A DNA stretch of 64,000 nt. Origin: Croceivirga thetidis. Lineage in GTDB: Bacteria > Bacteroidota > Bacteroidia > Flavobacteriales > Flavobacteriaceae. Within the stretch, counting starts at the first letter, position 1. Each line of letters opens with the position of its first letter. A program made the position numbers and the translations under genes. The notes beneath the pieces were generated by a model. That model had not been told where the DNA came from. It saw only the letters and a list, made by a program, of their open reading frames with translations, and made no database searches. This document shows, piece by piece, positions 1-8,704 of the stretch. The stretch covers positions 898,280 to 962,279 of the forward strand of contig NZ_JAAWWL010000002.1 of NCBI RefSeq assembly GCF_012272815.1, given 5' to 3'.

Positions 1-1
1 G

Positions 2-184
2 ACTTTCAATGAGTTTAAAATTAAAGGTCGATTTGTCAATGTAGAGGTTTCAAATAATCCTGGAGGCAATAAAAGACGGAAAGACCGAAAAAAGGGACAC
101 CGCAAAGGAGGGAATTCAAACTTTCGTTCCCGCAAAGAATCGTCAGGCAAAAGAAGAGGTGGAAGAAAAAAAGGCTTCCAGTAA
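2..184 (+). CDS. DEAD-box RNA helicase, C-terminal tail (partial)
   Basis: The open frame enters from the left edge and stops at TAA 182-184. The visible 60 residues begin with a strand pattern (KGRFVNVEV) typical of the end of the DbpA-type RNA-binding domain. A basic, Gly/Arg/Lys-rich disordered tail follows, with runs such as RRKDRKKG and KRRGGRKK. Such tails are common on bacterial DEAD-box helicases of the DbpA/CsdA/RhlE group, where they add RNA affinity. The helicase core lies outside the window, so the family call rests on the tail alone. Confidence 0.6.
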   Translation, partial: TFNEFKIKGRFVNVEVSNNPGGNKRRKDRKKGHRKGGNSNFRSRKESSGKRRGGRKKGFQ

Positions 185-208
185 TGTTAAGACGCTGCTA
201 AAGATTTG

Positions 209-238
209 CAAAGGCCGTTCTAAATGGCCTTGTTTTGT
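209..238 (+). terminator. Probable rho-independent terminator after the helicase gene
   Basis: A perfect 6-bp stem, AAGGCC (211-216) with GGCCTT (226-231), has a 9-nt loop and is followed by GTTTTGT. It lies 27 bp after the helicase stop. The T-run is broken by a G, so strength is uncertain. Confidence 0.5.
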
Positions 239-260
239 AACTTTAACAACAAATCTGCTA

Positions 261-1049
261 ATGAAGAGAGTTCTACTGGTAATCCTTTTTCTAACCACAT
301 TTGTGGCTCTGGCTCAAGACGACACTGCAAACGTAATGTCAGATGAATTGACTGCTACTGTGGTTAATGCCCAGACCAGTTTTGCTTTAGAAAGTGTACA
401 TGTCATTAACCTCACACAAGTTGTTGGGACAATCACGGGTAAAAAAGGTGAATTTACCATTAAGGCTGCTGTCAACGATACCCTGTATTTAACCTATCTG
501 GGATTCAAGCCACAAAAAATTAGGGTTACCAACGATATGTTTAAAATTGAGGATAACAAAATTGCATTGACCGAATTGGCATTTGCCCTTGAAGAAGTTG
601 TTGTCAGACCATATCAATTAACCGGATATCTTGAAATAGATGTTAAAAACCTGCCGTTAAATAGTGCTTATCAGTATAGTATTTCTGGACTAAACAAAAG
701 TTATGAGGCAGGGAATAAAAGTCCGAGTGCTGTAACAAAAGTTTTGGGTGCGATTCTAAACCCTGCAGATCTCTTGCGAAATTTATTTGGTAAAAAGCCA
801 AAACAAATGCGAAAACTCCAACAAATGAAGCAAGATGAGGATATTAGAAACTTACTGGCTTCAAAATTTGATCGCGTAACCTTGACGGAGTTATTGCAAA
901 TAGAGAAAATTGATATCGAAGATATTTTGAACAACTGCAGTTACTCACGAAGTTTTATCGCTACGGCCAATGACCTGCAAATACTTGATGCCATTAGTAG
1001 TTGCTATGAAGATTATAAGGCTTTGAACAAAGGAAATCGAGGTCGTTGA
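261..1049 (+). CDS. Secreted carboxypeptidase-regulatory-like domain protein
   Basis: A 262-residue exported protein. I start it at ATG 261, which gives a clean signal peptide (MKRVLLVILFLTTFVALAQ). The open frame continues upstream only to a GTG inside the helicase gene. After the signal peptide comes a beta-rich domain with VVNAQTSFALESVHVIN, a GTITGKKGEF turn and DTLYLTYLGFK. This is the CarboxypepD_reg-like/DUF4480 fold that also caps many TonB receptors. Here it stands alone, followed by a charged helical tail. Its function is unknown. An envelope location is inferred from the signal peptide. Confidence 0.75.
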   Translation: MKRVLLVILFLTTFVALAQDDTANVMSDELTATVVNAQTSFALESVHVINLTQVVGTITGKKGEFTIKAAVNDTLYLTYLGFKPQKIRVTNDMFKIEDNKIALTELAFALEEVVVRPYQLTGYLEIDVKNLPLNSAYQYSISGLNKSYEAGNKSPSAVTKVLGAILNPADLLRNLFGKKPKQMRKLQQMKQDEDIRNLLASKFDRVTLTELLQIEKIDIEDILNNCSYSRSFIATANDLQILDAISSCYEDYKALNKGNRGR

Positions 1050-1104
1050 ACAATTAATTTTTCGTTTCAACATTCATTTCTATCTTTAGGCAAAATCCCT
1101 AAAT

Positions 1105-2796
1105 ATGCGTAAAACGCTTATTGCCATGTCAATACTTTCGTTGCTTTTTGCTTGTAAAAAGGTCACAAAAGAGGTTCCCAAAAACGATACTATTGTTGCT
1201 GAAAATGAAGAGGTTACCCCAAATAAAAACCCTTTTTATTGGGATGGTGCCAACATCTATTTTTTACTGACAGATCGCTTCAACAACGGTAATCCAAATA
1301 AGGACATAAATTTCAACAGAACAGATTCTACTGCTGTTCTTCGGGGTTTTGAAGGAGGTGACATCGTTGGTATTACACAAAAAATAGAAGAAGGATACTT
1401 TACAGATTTGGGAATAAATGCCATTTGGTTCACTCCTGTAGTGGAACAGATTCATGGTTCAACCAATGAAGGCACGGGCAATACCTACGGTTATCATGGT
1501 TATTGGACCAAAGATTGGACGAACATAGATCCTAACTTCGGAACGAAAAATGAGTTGCAAGAATTGGTTAAAACAGCTCACAAAAATGGAATTCGTGTGT
1601 TGCTGGATGTGGTTTTAAACCATACCGGACCGGTGACCGATGTAGATCCTGTTTGGCCCAGTGAATGGGTGCGAACAGATCCAAAATGCGATTTTACCAA
1701 CTACGAGGGTACTACGGCATGTACCCTTGTTGAAAACCTTCCGGATATTTTAACCGAATCAGATGAAGAAGTGGAGTTGCCTGATGCGCTCTTGGCCAAA
1801 TGGAAATCTGAAGGTAGGCTTAGTCAAGAACTGGACGAGCTGCAACGTTTCTTTGACCGAACCGGCTATCCGCGAGCGCCTCGTTTTTACATAATCAAAT
1901 GGTTAACGGATTACATTCACGAGTTTGGTGTTGACGGTTTTCGGGTAGATACAGTAAAGCACGTAAACGAAAATGCCTGGGGTGAATTACGGAAAGAAGC
2001 AGACTACGCCTTCGCAATGTGGAAGCGTAAACACCCCAAAGATGTACTCGATGACCTACCGTTTTATATGGTTGGTGAAGTTTATAATTATGGTATTTCA
2101 GGAGGGCGTTTCTATGATTTTGGAGATAAGAAGGTAGACTATTATAATAATGGTTTCAGTAGCCTGATTAATTTCGAATTAAAGTATGATGCCAATAAGA
2201 GTTACGAAGAGGTTTTTAGGAAATACAGTTATTTGTTGGGTTCTAAATTATACGGCAAAAGCGTTCTTAATTATTTAACCTCGCATGATGATGGCTCCCC
2301 CTTTGACCCAGACAGAAGTCGTCCCATTAGAACAGCCAATATGTTATTGATGACACCAGGAGCTTCCCAAGTTTATTATGGTGATGAAACCATGCGCCCT
2401 TTGCAGATTGAAGGAACGGAAGGTGATGCCACGCTACGTTCATTTATGAATTGGGAGGATTTAGATAGCCTACCCAACGTCCAAAAAGTACACAAACACT
2501 GGCAGAAACTAGGACAGTTTCGAGCTAAGCATCCTGCTATAGGTGCCGGGAAACACAAAAAATTAGCCAACAAACCGTATGTGTTTTCCAGAACCTTTAC
2601 CGATGGTGAATTCAGGGATAAAGTAGTTGTAGCTTTGGATTTACCTAAAGGAAAGAAATCCCTATGGGTCAAAGGCTTTTTTGGTGATGGCACCAGGCTT
2701 TTTGACGCCTATTCCCAGACTGAAGTCATAGTCAAAAATGGTCGAGTAGCACTGGATAATGAGTATGATACAGCGCTTTTAGAACTGGTGGAATAG
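1105..2796 (+). CDS. GH13 alpha-amylase family lipoprotein
   Basis: A 563-residue lipoprotein with signal peptide and lipobox ending at Cys17 (SLLFAC). All GH13 landmarks are present: region I DVVLNH near residue 170, nucleophile Asp282 in GFRVDTVKH, acid/base Glu325 in GEVYN, and the third acid Asp395 in LTSHDD. The early NIYFLLTDRFNNG motif is typical of cyclomaltodextrinase and neopullulanase-like amylases. It should cleave alpha-glucans or maltodextrins at the cell surface or in the periplasm. No susCD pair lies nearby, so it is not part of a visible polysaccharide-utilisation locus. TATCTTTA just upstream resembles a -7 box with its last base changed. Confidence 0.9.
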   Translation: MRKTLIAMSILSLLFACKKVTKEVPKNDTIVAENEEVTPNKNPFYWDGANIYFLLTDRFNNGNPNKDINFNRTDSTAVLRGFEGGDIVGITQKIEEGYFTDLGINAIWFTPVVEQIHGSTNEGTGNTYGYHGYWTKDWTNIDPNFGTKNELQELVKTAHKNGIRVLLDVVLNHTGPVTDVDPVWPSEWVRTDPKCDFTNYEGTTACTLVENLPDILTESDEEVELPDALLAKWKSEGRLSQELDELQRFFDRTGYPRAPRFYIIKWLTDYIHEFGVDGFRVDTVKHVNENAWGELRKEADYAFAMWKRKHPKDVLDDLPFYMVGEVYNYGISGGRFYDFGDKKVDYYNNGFSSLINFELKYDANKSYEEVFRKYSYLLGSKLYGKSVLNYLTSHDDGSPFDPDRSRPIRTANMLLMTPGASQVYYGDETMRPLQIEGTEGDATLRSFMNWEDLDSLPNVQKVHKHWQKLGQFRAKHPAIGAGKHKKLANKPYVFSRTFTDGEFRDKVVVALDLPKGKKSLWVKGFFGDGTRLFDAYSQTEVIVKNGRVALDNEYDTALLELVE

Positions 2797-2808
2797 GTAT
2801 TGATTCAT

Positions 2809-3189
2809 TTATTTTTGAGAATGCAAGGCCAACCGATTGCCTTCAGAATCAATAAATAGGCCCATAAAACCGTGCCCGGGTCCGATTTCTTTTTTTTGTT
2901 GCAATACTTTACCTCCAGCCGGTTCTACCCTATCCAACTGCACCTGTAGGTCTTCGCATGAAAAATAGACCAAAGTGCCTTTGTTTTCACTGGGAAAGTA
3001 AAAATCTTTGTGCTTGACCAAAGAACCCGTAGCACCCGATTTACCTTCAGCAAAAGGAAACCAGCCCATTACAAGTTCATTCATATCATGGACTTTGATA
3101 TCAATTTCGAATACAGTATCATAAAATTTTTTAGCACGGTCCATATCCGTTACCGGAATCTCAAACCAGCCTACCATGTTATGCGCCAT
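2809..3189 (-). CDS. VOC family protein (glyoxalase/bleomycin-resistance fold)
   Basis: A 126-residue single-domain VOC protein. It opens with WFEIPVTDMDRAKKFYDTVF, the standard first beta-alpha unit, and ends with GFMGLFIDSEGNRLALHSQK, the usual DPEGN-like strand. These small proteins are metal enzymes or ligand binders, and the substrate cannot be read from sequence. Its stop lies 12 bp past the convergent amylase gene. It starts 4 bp after the stop of the SRPBCC gene on the same strand, so trmH, the SRPBCC gene and this gene probably share a transcript. Confidence 0.85.
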   Translation of the reverse strand: MAHNMVGWFEIPVTDMDRAKKFYDTVFEIDIKVHDMNELVMGWFPFAEGKSGATGSLVKHKDFYFPSENKGTLVYFSCEDLQVQLDRVEPAGGKVLQQKKEIGPGHGFMGLFIDSEGNRLALHSQK

Positions 3190-3193
3190 ATAG

Positions 3194-3715
3194 CTATTTT
3201 TCCAGTAAAGTTTTCAAATCACCAAGTCCTTCCTCAAAATCTTTACCTATCATTTTATCCATACTCATAAAAAGCATCATGATGCTCATGGGAAATTTAT
3301 TATAACCCTTAAACCCCCATGTTACCTTCGTTCCACCTTCTGAATCCTCCGTCATCATAAAGGCATCTGATGTTGACTTCCATGGTTTTAAAAAACGGAG
3401 TTCACTCTCAATACGTTCTCCGTCAACAATTTTTTTGATTTCCTGTTCGCCTTCTCCAACTTCTTTATTGCCTTTCCAGTGGCTAATGGCTCCAACTTCA
3501 CCATCAGTTCCCGTAAAAGATTTTTCCATATTCGGGTCTCGTTTGCCCCATGGAGACCATTCATCTTGCTTTTTTAAAGATTTCAAGTATTCAAAAACCT
3601 CTTTTTTGGGCTTTGTTATTACGATTGAGCGGGAAACTTCATAGGTTTTGGGAGCTATCATTGCCAAAATTAAAACCAAGGCAACGATTCCGATTAAAAT
3701 GTACAGAATCAGCAT
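3194..3715 (-). CDS. SRPBCC family membrane-anchored protein
   Basis: A 173-residue protein started at ATG 3715. The longer frame begins inside trmH and adds a tail with no domain. Residues 1-20 form one TM helix (MLILYILIGIVALVLILAMI). The rest is a START/SRPBCC (polyketide cyclase-like) domain: SRSIVITKPKKEVFEYLKSL, then DEWSPWGKRDP, and a final long helix. Such domains bind hydrophobic ligands. No catalytic residues stand out. It lies between trmH and the VOC gene on one strand. Confidence 0.8.
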   Translation of the reverse strand: MLILYILIGIVALVLILAMIAPKTYEVSRSIVITKPKKEVFEYLKSLKKQDEWSPWGKRDPNMEKSFTGTDGEVGAISHWKGNKEVGEGEQEIKKIVDGERIESELRFLKPWKSTSDAFMMTEDSEGGTKVTWGFKGYNKFPMSIMMLFMSMDKMIGKDFEEGLGDLKTLLEK

Positions 3716-3756
3716 GTTAATATATTTATTGGTTGATTTTAAATGTACAAAATTCT

Positions 3757-4410
3757 TTAATCCGCCAGGTAACGTTCTATAATACCTTCCACATTTTTGA
3801 TTGACTTTTTTGCCCAATCCAATCTTTTACGCAATATCTCATCTTCAGATAGGGTCCAATCAAAATTCGAATTCCGAAGTTTTTTAGAAAGTGTTTGAAG
3901 GATAATTGCGGCAGAAACAGAGACGTTTAAACTTTCAGAAAAGCCTATCATTGGTATATGAAGAAATCCATCGGCTTTGTCCAAAACTTCCTGGGATAGA
4001 CCATGCCACTCCGTGCCAAAAAATAGCGCAGTCTTTGATGAAAACTCAAAACTGTCTAAGGTCACAGATTGCTCGTGAGGAGAAGTTGCGATAACTTGAT
4101 AACCTCGGCTTTTTAATTCGTCAACACAAGTAGACGTTGATTGGTAACGATGAACATCTACCCACTTTTGTGCACCCATGGCTATATTTTTGTCCAAGCG
4201 TTCTTGATACCGCTCTTCAACCACATGAACTGATTGAATACCAAATGAGTCGCAGCTTCTAACGATGGCACTTGTATTATGTAATTGAAATACATCTTCA
4301 ATCGCCACAGTTAAAAAATTTGTTCGTTCAGAAAGTATCTTTTCGAAACGCGCTTTACGCTCCGTGGTTAAAAATCCTTCTAAATATTCCAACAAATCAA
4401 TATCGACCAT
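3757..4410 (-). CDS. trmH: tRNA (guanosine-2'-O-)-methyltransferase, TrmH-like
   Basis: A 217-residue SPOUT methyltransferase started at ATG 4410; a TTG three codons upstream is less likely. All three SpoU motifs are present: NTSAIVRSCDSFGI, FGTEWHGLS, and IPMIGFSESLNVSVSAA, which forms the trefoil knot that binds AdoMet. An extra C-terminal helical region (about 45 residues) matches TrmH proteins that methylate G18 of tRNA. Methylation of another RNA cannot be excluded. It is divergent from the sirtuin gene across about 45 bp. Confidence 0.88.
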   Translation of the reverse strand: MVDIDLLEYLEGFLTTERKARFEKILSERTNFLTVAIEDVFQLHNTSAIVRSCDSFGIQSVHVVEERYQERLDKNIAMGAQKWVDVHRYQSTSTCVDELKSRGYQVIATSPHEQSVTLDSFEFSSKTALFFGTEWHGLSQEVLDKADGFLHIPMIGFSESLNVSVSAAIILQTLSKKLRNSNFDWTLSEDEILRKRLDWAKKSIKNVEGIIERYLAD

Positions 4411-4454
4411 AAAAAGCAAGATAACTAAAATGCTAAATTTGAATTGTTTCCTAA

Positions 4455-5171
4455 ATGAAGGGAATTAAAATTGAACTTGAGATGAGAAAGAGAGCTGTAA
4501 TTCTAACTGGAGCCGGAATGAGCGCCGAAAGTGGGCTTAAAACCTTTCGGGATGCCAATGGTCTTTGGGAAGGACATGACATAATGGAAGTGGCTTCCCC
4601 TCAAGGTTTTGCGAGAAATCCAGAGCTTGTTTTTGAATTTTACAACCAACGAAGACGACAGCTCCATTCAGTTGCTCCAAACGCTGGGCATAAGGCTTTG
4701 GTAGATTTAGAAAGAGAATTTGAGGTCAATATCGTTACGCAAAACGTGGATAATCTGCATGAAAAAGCAGGCAGTACGAATGTATTGCATTTACACGGGG
4801 AACTGTTCAAAGTGCGCAGCACTGAGAACGAGAACCTGATTTTGGATTGGACCAAAGATTTGAATCTTGGAGATGTGGATGAAAATGGAATCCAATTACG
4901 TCCACACATTGTTTGGTTTGGTGAAATGGTACCCATGCTGGAACCTGCAATAGAACTGATCATGAAAGCTGATGTTGTTCTAATTATCGGAACTTCTATG
5001 CAAGTCTACCCAGCTGCAAGTTTGGTGAACTATGCCAAACCCGGAATACCCATCTATTTTATCGACCCCAAACCCAGTGTTCACGAATCAGACTTTCAAA
5101 ATCTAACCATCATACCTAAAACCGCAGCGATAGGTGTTCCAGAACTTGTTGCAGAACTACTTCAGAACTAA
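4455..5171 (+). CDS. cobB: NAD-dependent protein deacylase, sirtuin (SIR2/CobB-like)
   Basis: 238 residues from ATG 4455. A second ATG at 4482 (MRKRAVILTGAG) would give the usual sirtuin N-terminus and is a fair alternative. NAD-binding GAGMSAESG is at 19-27, TQNVDN at 95-100, and catalytic His114 lies in LHLHGEL. Tyr63 and Arg66 match the Tyr-x-x-Arg pair that gives class III (SIRT5/CobB-type) sirtuins their preference for succinyl or malonyl lysine. The protein contains no cysteine at all, so the structural zinc site is missing. It is likely co-transcribed with the next gene, 5 bp away. Confidence 0.9.
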   Translation: MKGIKIELEMRKRAVILTGAGMSAESGLKTFRDANGLWEGHDIMEVASPQGFARNPELVFEFYNQRRRQLHSVAPNAGHKALVDLEREFEVNIVTQNVDNLHEKAGSTNVLHLHGELFKVRSTENENLILDWTKDLNLGDVDENGIQLRPHIVWFGEMVPMLEPAIELIMKADVVLIIGTSMQVYPAASLVNYAKPGIPIYFIDPKPSVHESDFQNLTIIPKTAAIGVPELVAELLQN

Positions 5172-5176
5172 GTTCA

Positions 5177-5758
5177 ATGACCGAAAAAGAACTGACTCAA
5201 ATTTTGGATGCCGGCAGAATATCAATGGCGAAGCGTGATGAATTAGTTGAAGCCATCATTAAAAATTCAAGGCCTGTAGAAATGACCGGTCACCTACTTC
5301 ATCTGGTTTTTGAAGAAGACAAAACGGATTTATGGCAAAGTAGTTGGGTATTTGATAACGTTATGCGTAAGAAACTATCCTTATTATTCCCACATATCGA
5401 TACTTTTTGTGCCAGTTTGTCCTCTTTAAAATCGGAATCGGTCATAAGACCCATGGCACATACCTGCGAAATGTTGATACTAAAATATTTTAATAAAAAA
5501 GACCCCTCGGTTATTCAAACCTTAAAGCCAAATCATTTGGAACAAATAACCGAAGCCTGTTTTGATTGGCTTATTGGTCAACATAAAGTGGCCAGTAAGG
5601 TATTCGCCATGACCAGTCTTTTTTATCTCGGTGAAAAACTCGAATGGATTCGACCTGAATTGAAATTGGTGATTGAGCAGCAAATTACAGAGGGTTCGGC
5701 AGGCTTTAAAAGTAGAGGTTCTAAAACCCTTGCACTCCTAAACAATTTAGGGGTTTAA
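5177..5758 (+). CDS. Conserved hypothetical helical protein upstream of purB
   Basis: A 193-residue soluble protein with no signal peptide or TM segment. It is almost wholly alpha-helical, with repeated helix pairs that suggest a small HEAT-like fold. Examples are EMTGHLLHLVFEEDK, MAHTCEMLILKYF and VASKVFAMTSLFYLGEKL. I recognise no catalytic motif. It sits 5 bp after the sirtuin gene and 31 bp before purB. A nearly exact promoter box lies just after its stop, so purB probably also has its own transcript. Confidence 0.7.
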   Translation: MTEKELTQILDAGRISMAKRDELVEAIIKNSRPVEMTGHLLHLVFEEDKTDLWQSSWVFDNVMRKKLSLLFPHIDTFCASLSSLKSESVIRPMAHTCEMLILKYFNKKDPSVIQTLKPNHLEQITEACFDWLIGQHKVASKVFAMTSLFYLGEKLEWIRPELKLVIEQQITEGSAGFKSRGSKTLALLNNLGV

Positions 5759-5760
5759 CT

Positions 5761-5768
5761 TATCTTTG
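5761..5768 (+). promoter_or_regulatory. Bacteroidota -7 promoter box for purB
   Basis: TATCTTTG is an exact TAnnTTTG match ending 21 nt before the purB ATG. No TTG is seen at the ideal 19-nt spacing, so only half of the promoter is supported. Confidence 0.5.
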
Positions 5769-5789
5769 CAACTTCTAAAACCAACGCTA

Positions 5790-7133
5790 ATGTCGCTTAC
5801 TCCACTAAATGCCGTTTCGCCTATTGATGGCCGCTACAGAACTAAAATTGAAGCTTTAGGCAGCTTTTTTTCAGAGGAAGCCCTCATAAAATATCGGGTT
5901 TTAGTTGAGATTGAGTATTTCATTGCGCTTTGTGAGCTCCCATTACCCCAATTGGCTAGTTTTAAAGCTGTCGATTTTGATAAATTGAAAAAAATCTATC
6001 AAGATTTTTCAACTTCTGATGCAGCACAAATTAAAGAAATAGAGAAAACCACAAACCACGATGTAAAAGCGGTTGAGTATTTTATAAAAGACCATTTTGA
6101 CAAATTAGGTTTTCAAGAATTCAAAGAATTCATTCACTTTGGTCTGACCTCACAAGACATTAATAATACGGCCATACCACTTTCAATAAAAGAGGCCATG
6201 AACGATGTCTATGTCCCTTTATATTTTAAGCTGTTTGATAAGCTTAAAAAACTATCTCTCGAGTGGAAAGGAATTCCAATGTTGGCCCGAACCCATGGAC
6301 AACCGGCTTCACCAACGCGTTTAGGCAAGGAGTTTGAGGTATTTGTGGAGCGTCTTAAACAACAATTTGATTTGTTGAATGATATTCCTTCCGCAGCGAA
6401 GTTCGGCGGTGCTACGGGCAACTACAATGCGCATCAAGTTGCTTACCCAGGCGTGGATTGGAAAACCTTCGGAAAGGCCTTTGTACAATCAAAATTGGGG
6501 CTGCACCATTCTTTTCCAACCACTCAAATTGAGCATTACGATCATATGGCCGCTTTATTTGATTGCCTGAAACGAATCAATACGATTATCATTGATTTGA
6601 ATCGAGATATTTGGACCTATATCTCTATGGACTATTTTAAGCAAAAAATAAAAGAAGGTGAAGTCGGTTCGTCTGCAATGCCCCACAAGGTAAATCCAAT
6701 TGATTTTGAAAATTCTGAAGGTAATCTTGGTATGGCAAACGCCATTTTTGAACACCTTTCAGCCAAATTGCCGGTTTCACGATTACAACGCGACCTGACT
6801 GATAGTACCGTATTACGTAATGTTGGCGTACCCTTTGCACATACATTAATCGCCTTTAAATCAACCTTGAAAGGTCTTGATAAGTTGGTCTTGAACCAAG
6901 AGCGTTTTGACGCTGATTTAGAAAACAATTGGGCCGTGGTGGCTGAAGCCATTCAGACCATTTTAAGACGAGAAGGGTATCCTAACCCCTATGAAGCTTT
7001 AAAAGGACTGACCCGTACCAATAAAAAAATAGACCAGCAAAGCATCAAGGATTTCATTGAGACTTTAGATGTATCTGAAGCCATAAAGGACGAACTAAAG
7101 CAAATAACACCAGCGAATTATACCGGTATTTAA
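5790..7133 (+). CDS. purB: Adenylosuccinate lyase
   Basis: A 447-residue fumarase/aspartase-superfamily enzyme. It cleaves adenylosuccinate to AMP and SAICAR to AICAR in purine synthesis. The start is ATG 5790 (MSLTPLNAVSPIDGRY), the classic PurB N-terminus; the open frame reaches an upstream TTG. The fumarate-lyase signature GSSAMPHKVNPIDFE lies near residue 295, TSQDINN near 120, and the catalytic His region ARTHGQPASPT near 168. Length is normal for the long (E. coli-like) PurB type. A strong bidirectional terminator follows. Confidence 0.97.
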   Translation: MSLTPLNAVSPIDGRYRTKIEALGSFFSEEALIKYRVLVEIEYFIALCELPLPQLASFKAVDFDKLKKIYQDFSTSDAAQIKEIEKTTNHDVKAVEYFIKDHFDKLGFQEFKEFIHFGLTSQDINNTAIPLSIKEAMNDVYVPLYFKLFDKLKKLSLEWKGIPMLARTHGQPASPTRLGKEFEVFVERLKQQFDLLNDIPSAAKFGGATGNYNAHQVAYPGVDWKTFGKAFVQSKLGLHHSFPTTQIEHYDHMAALFDCLKRINTIIIDLNRDIWTYISMDYFKQKIKEGEVGSSAMPHKVNPIDFENSEGNLGMANAIFEHLSAKLPVSRLQRDLTDSTVLRNVGVPFAHTLIAFKSTLKGLDKLVLNQERFDADLENNWAVVAEAIQTILRREGYPNPYEALKGLTRTNKKIDQQSIKDFIETLDVSEAIKDELKQITPANYTGI

Positions 7134-7184
7134 TAGTACTGTTTTATAGGATTACAAGGTTGTATTTGCAACCAGTAAAAAAAT

Positions 7185-7206
7185 AACCCCGGAAAATTCC
7201 GGGGTT
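7185..7206. terminator. Bidirectional terminator between purB and mscS
   Basis: AACCCCGGAA and TTCCGGGGTT form a perfect 10-bp stem around AA. It is flanked by an A-run on the left and a short T-run on the right, so it can end both convergent genes. Confidence 0.85.
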
Positions 7207-7215
7207 TAGTAGTAT

Positions 7216-8037
7216 TTAGTTCTTGTATACTTTTTTGACTTCCACCTCGTGTGGATAAGGAATTTCGATTCCAGCCTTGTCAAGGGCATTCTTGCATCCC
7301 TCATAGGTCGCAAAGTAAACGTCCCAATAATCTTCAGGTTTGCAAAAAGGTCGAACCGCAAAATTTACCGAACTATCGGCCAATTCCAACACATTAACTG
7401 ATGGGGCGGGATTCTGTAAAACCTGTGGGTTGGAAGTAAGAACTTCTAGCAATACCTCCTTAACTTGTTTGATATCCTCTTCATACGCGACTCCGATTAC
7501 GGTATCAACACGAATTTTTCCTTCGGCTGTATAATTAATAATATTACCATTGGCCATGGCACCGTTAGGTACTATTGCAAGTTTATTTTCAGGGGTGGTA
7601 AGCTTAGTGGTGAATATCTCTATTTCTTTCACAACACCCAAGACACCTTGAGCTTCGACCAAATCGCCAATTCTATAAGGTTTAAAAATCATGATAAGCA
7701 CTCCGCCTGCAAAATTTGAAAGAGATCCTTGTAATGCAAGCCCGACTGCTAAACCAGCAGCAGCTATTACTGCAGCAAAAGTCGTAACGTCTACGCCGAG
7801 TTGAGAAATCACCAATAAGATTAAAAAGACCTTAAGTGTCCAAGAAAGTAAGTTTAAAAGGAATTTTTGCAGTGATTCGTCATATTTACTTTTGGCCATT
7901 ACCTTACGCAATGCCCCAACGATTTTTTTGACTATCCATGAACCAACAATGTATATCAGTATTGCTGTCAGCAATTTTGGCCCAAATTCTTTTGCAAGAT
8001 CTAATCCGTAATTAATCCACTCTTGTGCTTTTTCCAT
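7216..8037 (-). CDS. mscS: Small-conductance mechanosensitive channel, MscS family
   Basis: A 273-residue inner-membrane channel that opens under osmotic downshock. Three TM helices lie in the first 125 residues. The pore-lining TM3 is AAGLAVGLALQGSLSNFAGGV, with the alternating Gly/Ala pattern of MscS. It leads into the FKPYRIGDLVEAQG beta-domain signature, and the C-terminal cytoplasmic cage ends near PYPHEVEVKKVY. Size matches E. coli MscS (286). It stands alone, convergent with purB. Confidence 0.95.
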   Translation of the reverse strand: MEKAQEWINYGLDLAKEFGPKLLTAILIYIVGSWIVKKIVGALRKVMAKSKYDESLQKFLLNLLSWTLKVFLILLVISQLGVDVTTFAAVIAAAGLAVGLALQGSLSNFAGGVLIMIFKPYRIGDLVEAQGVLGVVKEIEIFTTKLTTPENKLAIVPNGAMANGNIINYTAEGKIRVDTVIGVAYEEDIKQVKEVLLEVLTSNPQVLQNPAPSVNVLELADSSVNFAVRPFCKPEDYWDVYFATYEGCKNALDKAGIEIPYPHEVEVKKVYKN

Positions 8038-8104
8038 AATTATTAGGTTTTTAGTGTTCTTGTTTTAAGAAACTAAAAATAGAGAGAAGTCACTATGTTT
8101 CATA

Positions 8105-8136
8105 AAAAAATCCTGTGTCGCTAGGATACAGGATTT
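8105..8136 (-). terminator. Terminator of the DUF4252 operon
   Basis: On the minus strand AAATCCTGT pairs with ACAGGATTT across an 11-nt loop and runs into seven Ts. It lies 23 bp past the last DUF4252 gene. Confidence 0.85.
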
Positions 8137-8158
8137 AAAATTTACTACTGAACTTGAT

Positions 8159-8698
8159 TTAACCTTTTAAGAACTTTCCTATTTCACCAAGTCCCTCCCC
8201 TTCATAGTCAGATTTCTTTATTGCTTCCATTAGGTGCATTACATGGGCTGGATTCATGTCTTTACCCAAGACCCTGATTACTGCAAAACCTTGTTCTTTG
8301 TTATCGCCATATATAATTACCTCATCAATGGCGTCATCATCTCCCAAATACTTAATGACCCCTTTGCCATAAGTTGAATTGATTTTCATTAAGTCAACAA
8401 ATTCCTCGTCTTTAAGAATTTCTTTAACCTTAGCTTTTTCCAATTTATATTCTTCGCTATTATCAGCTGTTTTTCGAAAAGCCAACATGTTGAACTTGCG
8501 AAGCGACTCTACAGCTTCTTTCTGAATATCGCTAAGCTCCACCTCGTCCATCTTTAAAATACTTGCTGGTATATCCAATGAAATAAAATTTGGATTCTCT
8601 TGATTGTCAACATAGTATTCCTGCAGTGATTGCTGAGAAGCACAAGAAGCCAACAACAATGGAATACAAACAAAAAGTGATTTAATTAGTGATTTCAT
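8159..8698 (-). CDS. DUF4252 lipoprotein (third paralogue of ECF operon)
   Basis: A 179-residue lipoprotein: the signal peptide ends in LLASC, with the lipidated Cys at about residue 19. The mature part is the DUF4252 domain: ILKMDEVELSDIQKEAVESL, then LDKIG-like and VIRVLGKDMNPAHVMHLMEAI segments. DUF4252 has no known activity. It is typical of Bacteroidota and often follows ECF sigma genes. Unlike its two neighbours it is a lipoprotein and is diverged from them. It starts 6 bp after the previous DUF4252 gene. Confidence 0.85.
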   Translation of the reverse strand: MKSLIKSLFVCIPLLLASCASQQSLQEYYVDNQENPNFISLDIPASILKMDEVELSDIQKEAVESLRKFNMLAFRKTADNSEEYKLEKAKVKEILKDEEFVDLMKINSTYGKGVIKYLGDDDAIDEVIIYGDNKEQGFAVIRVLGKDMNPAHVMHLMEAIKKSDYEGEGLGEIGKFLKG

Positions 8699-8704
8699 AA
8701 GTTC

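Noticed and set aside
159-260. 34-residue N-terminal extension of the carboxypeptidase-regulatory-like protein
   Set aside because: It begins with GTG inside the helicase gene, crosses a terminator hairpin and would bury the signal peptide; ATG 261 is preferred.
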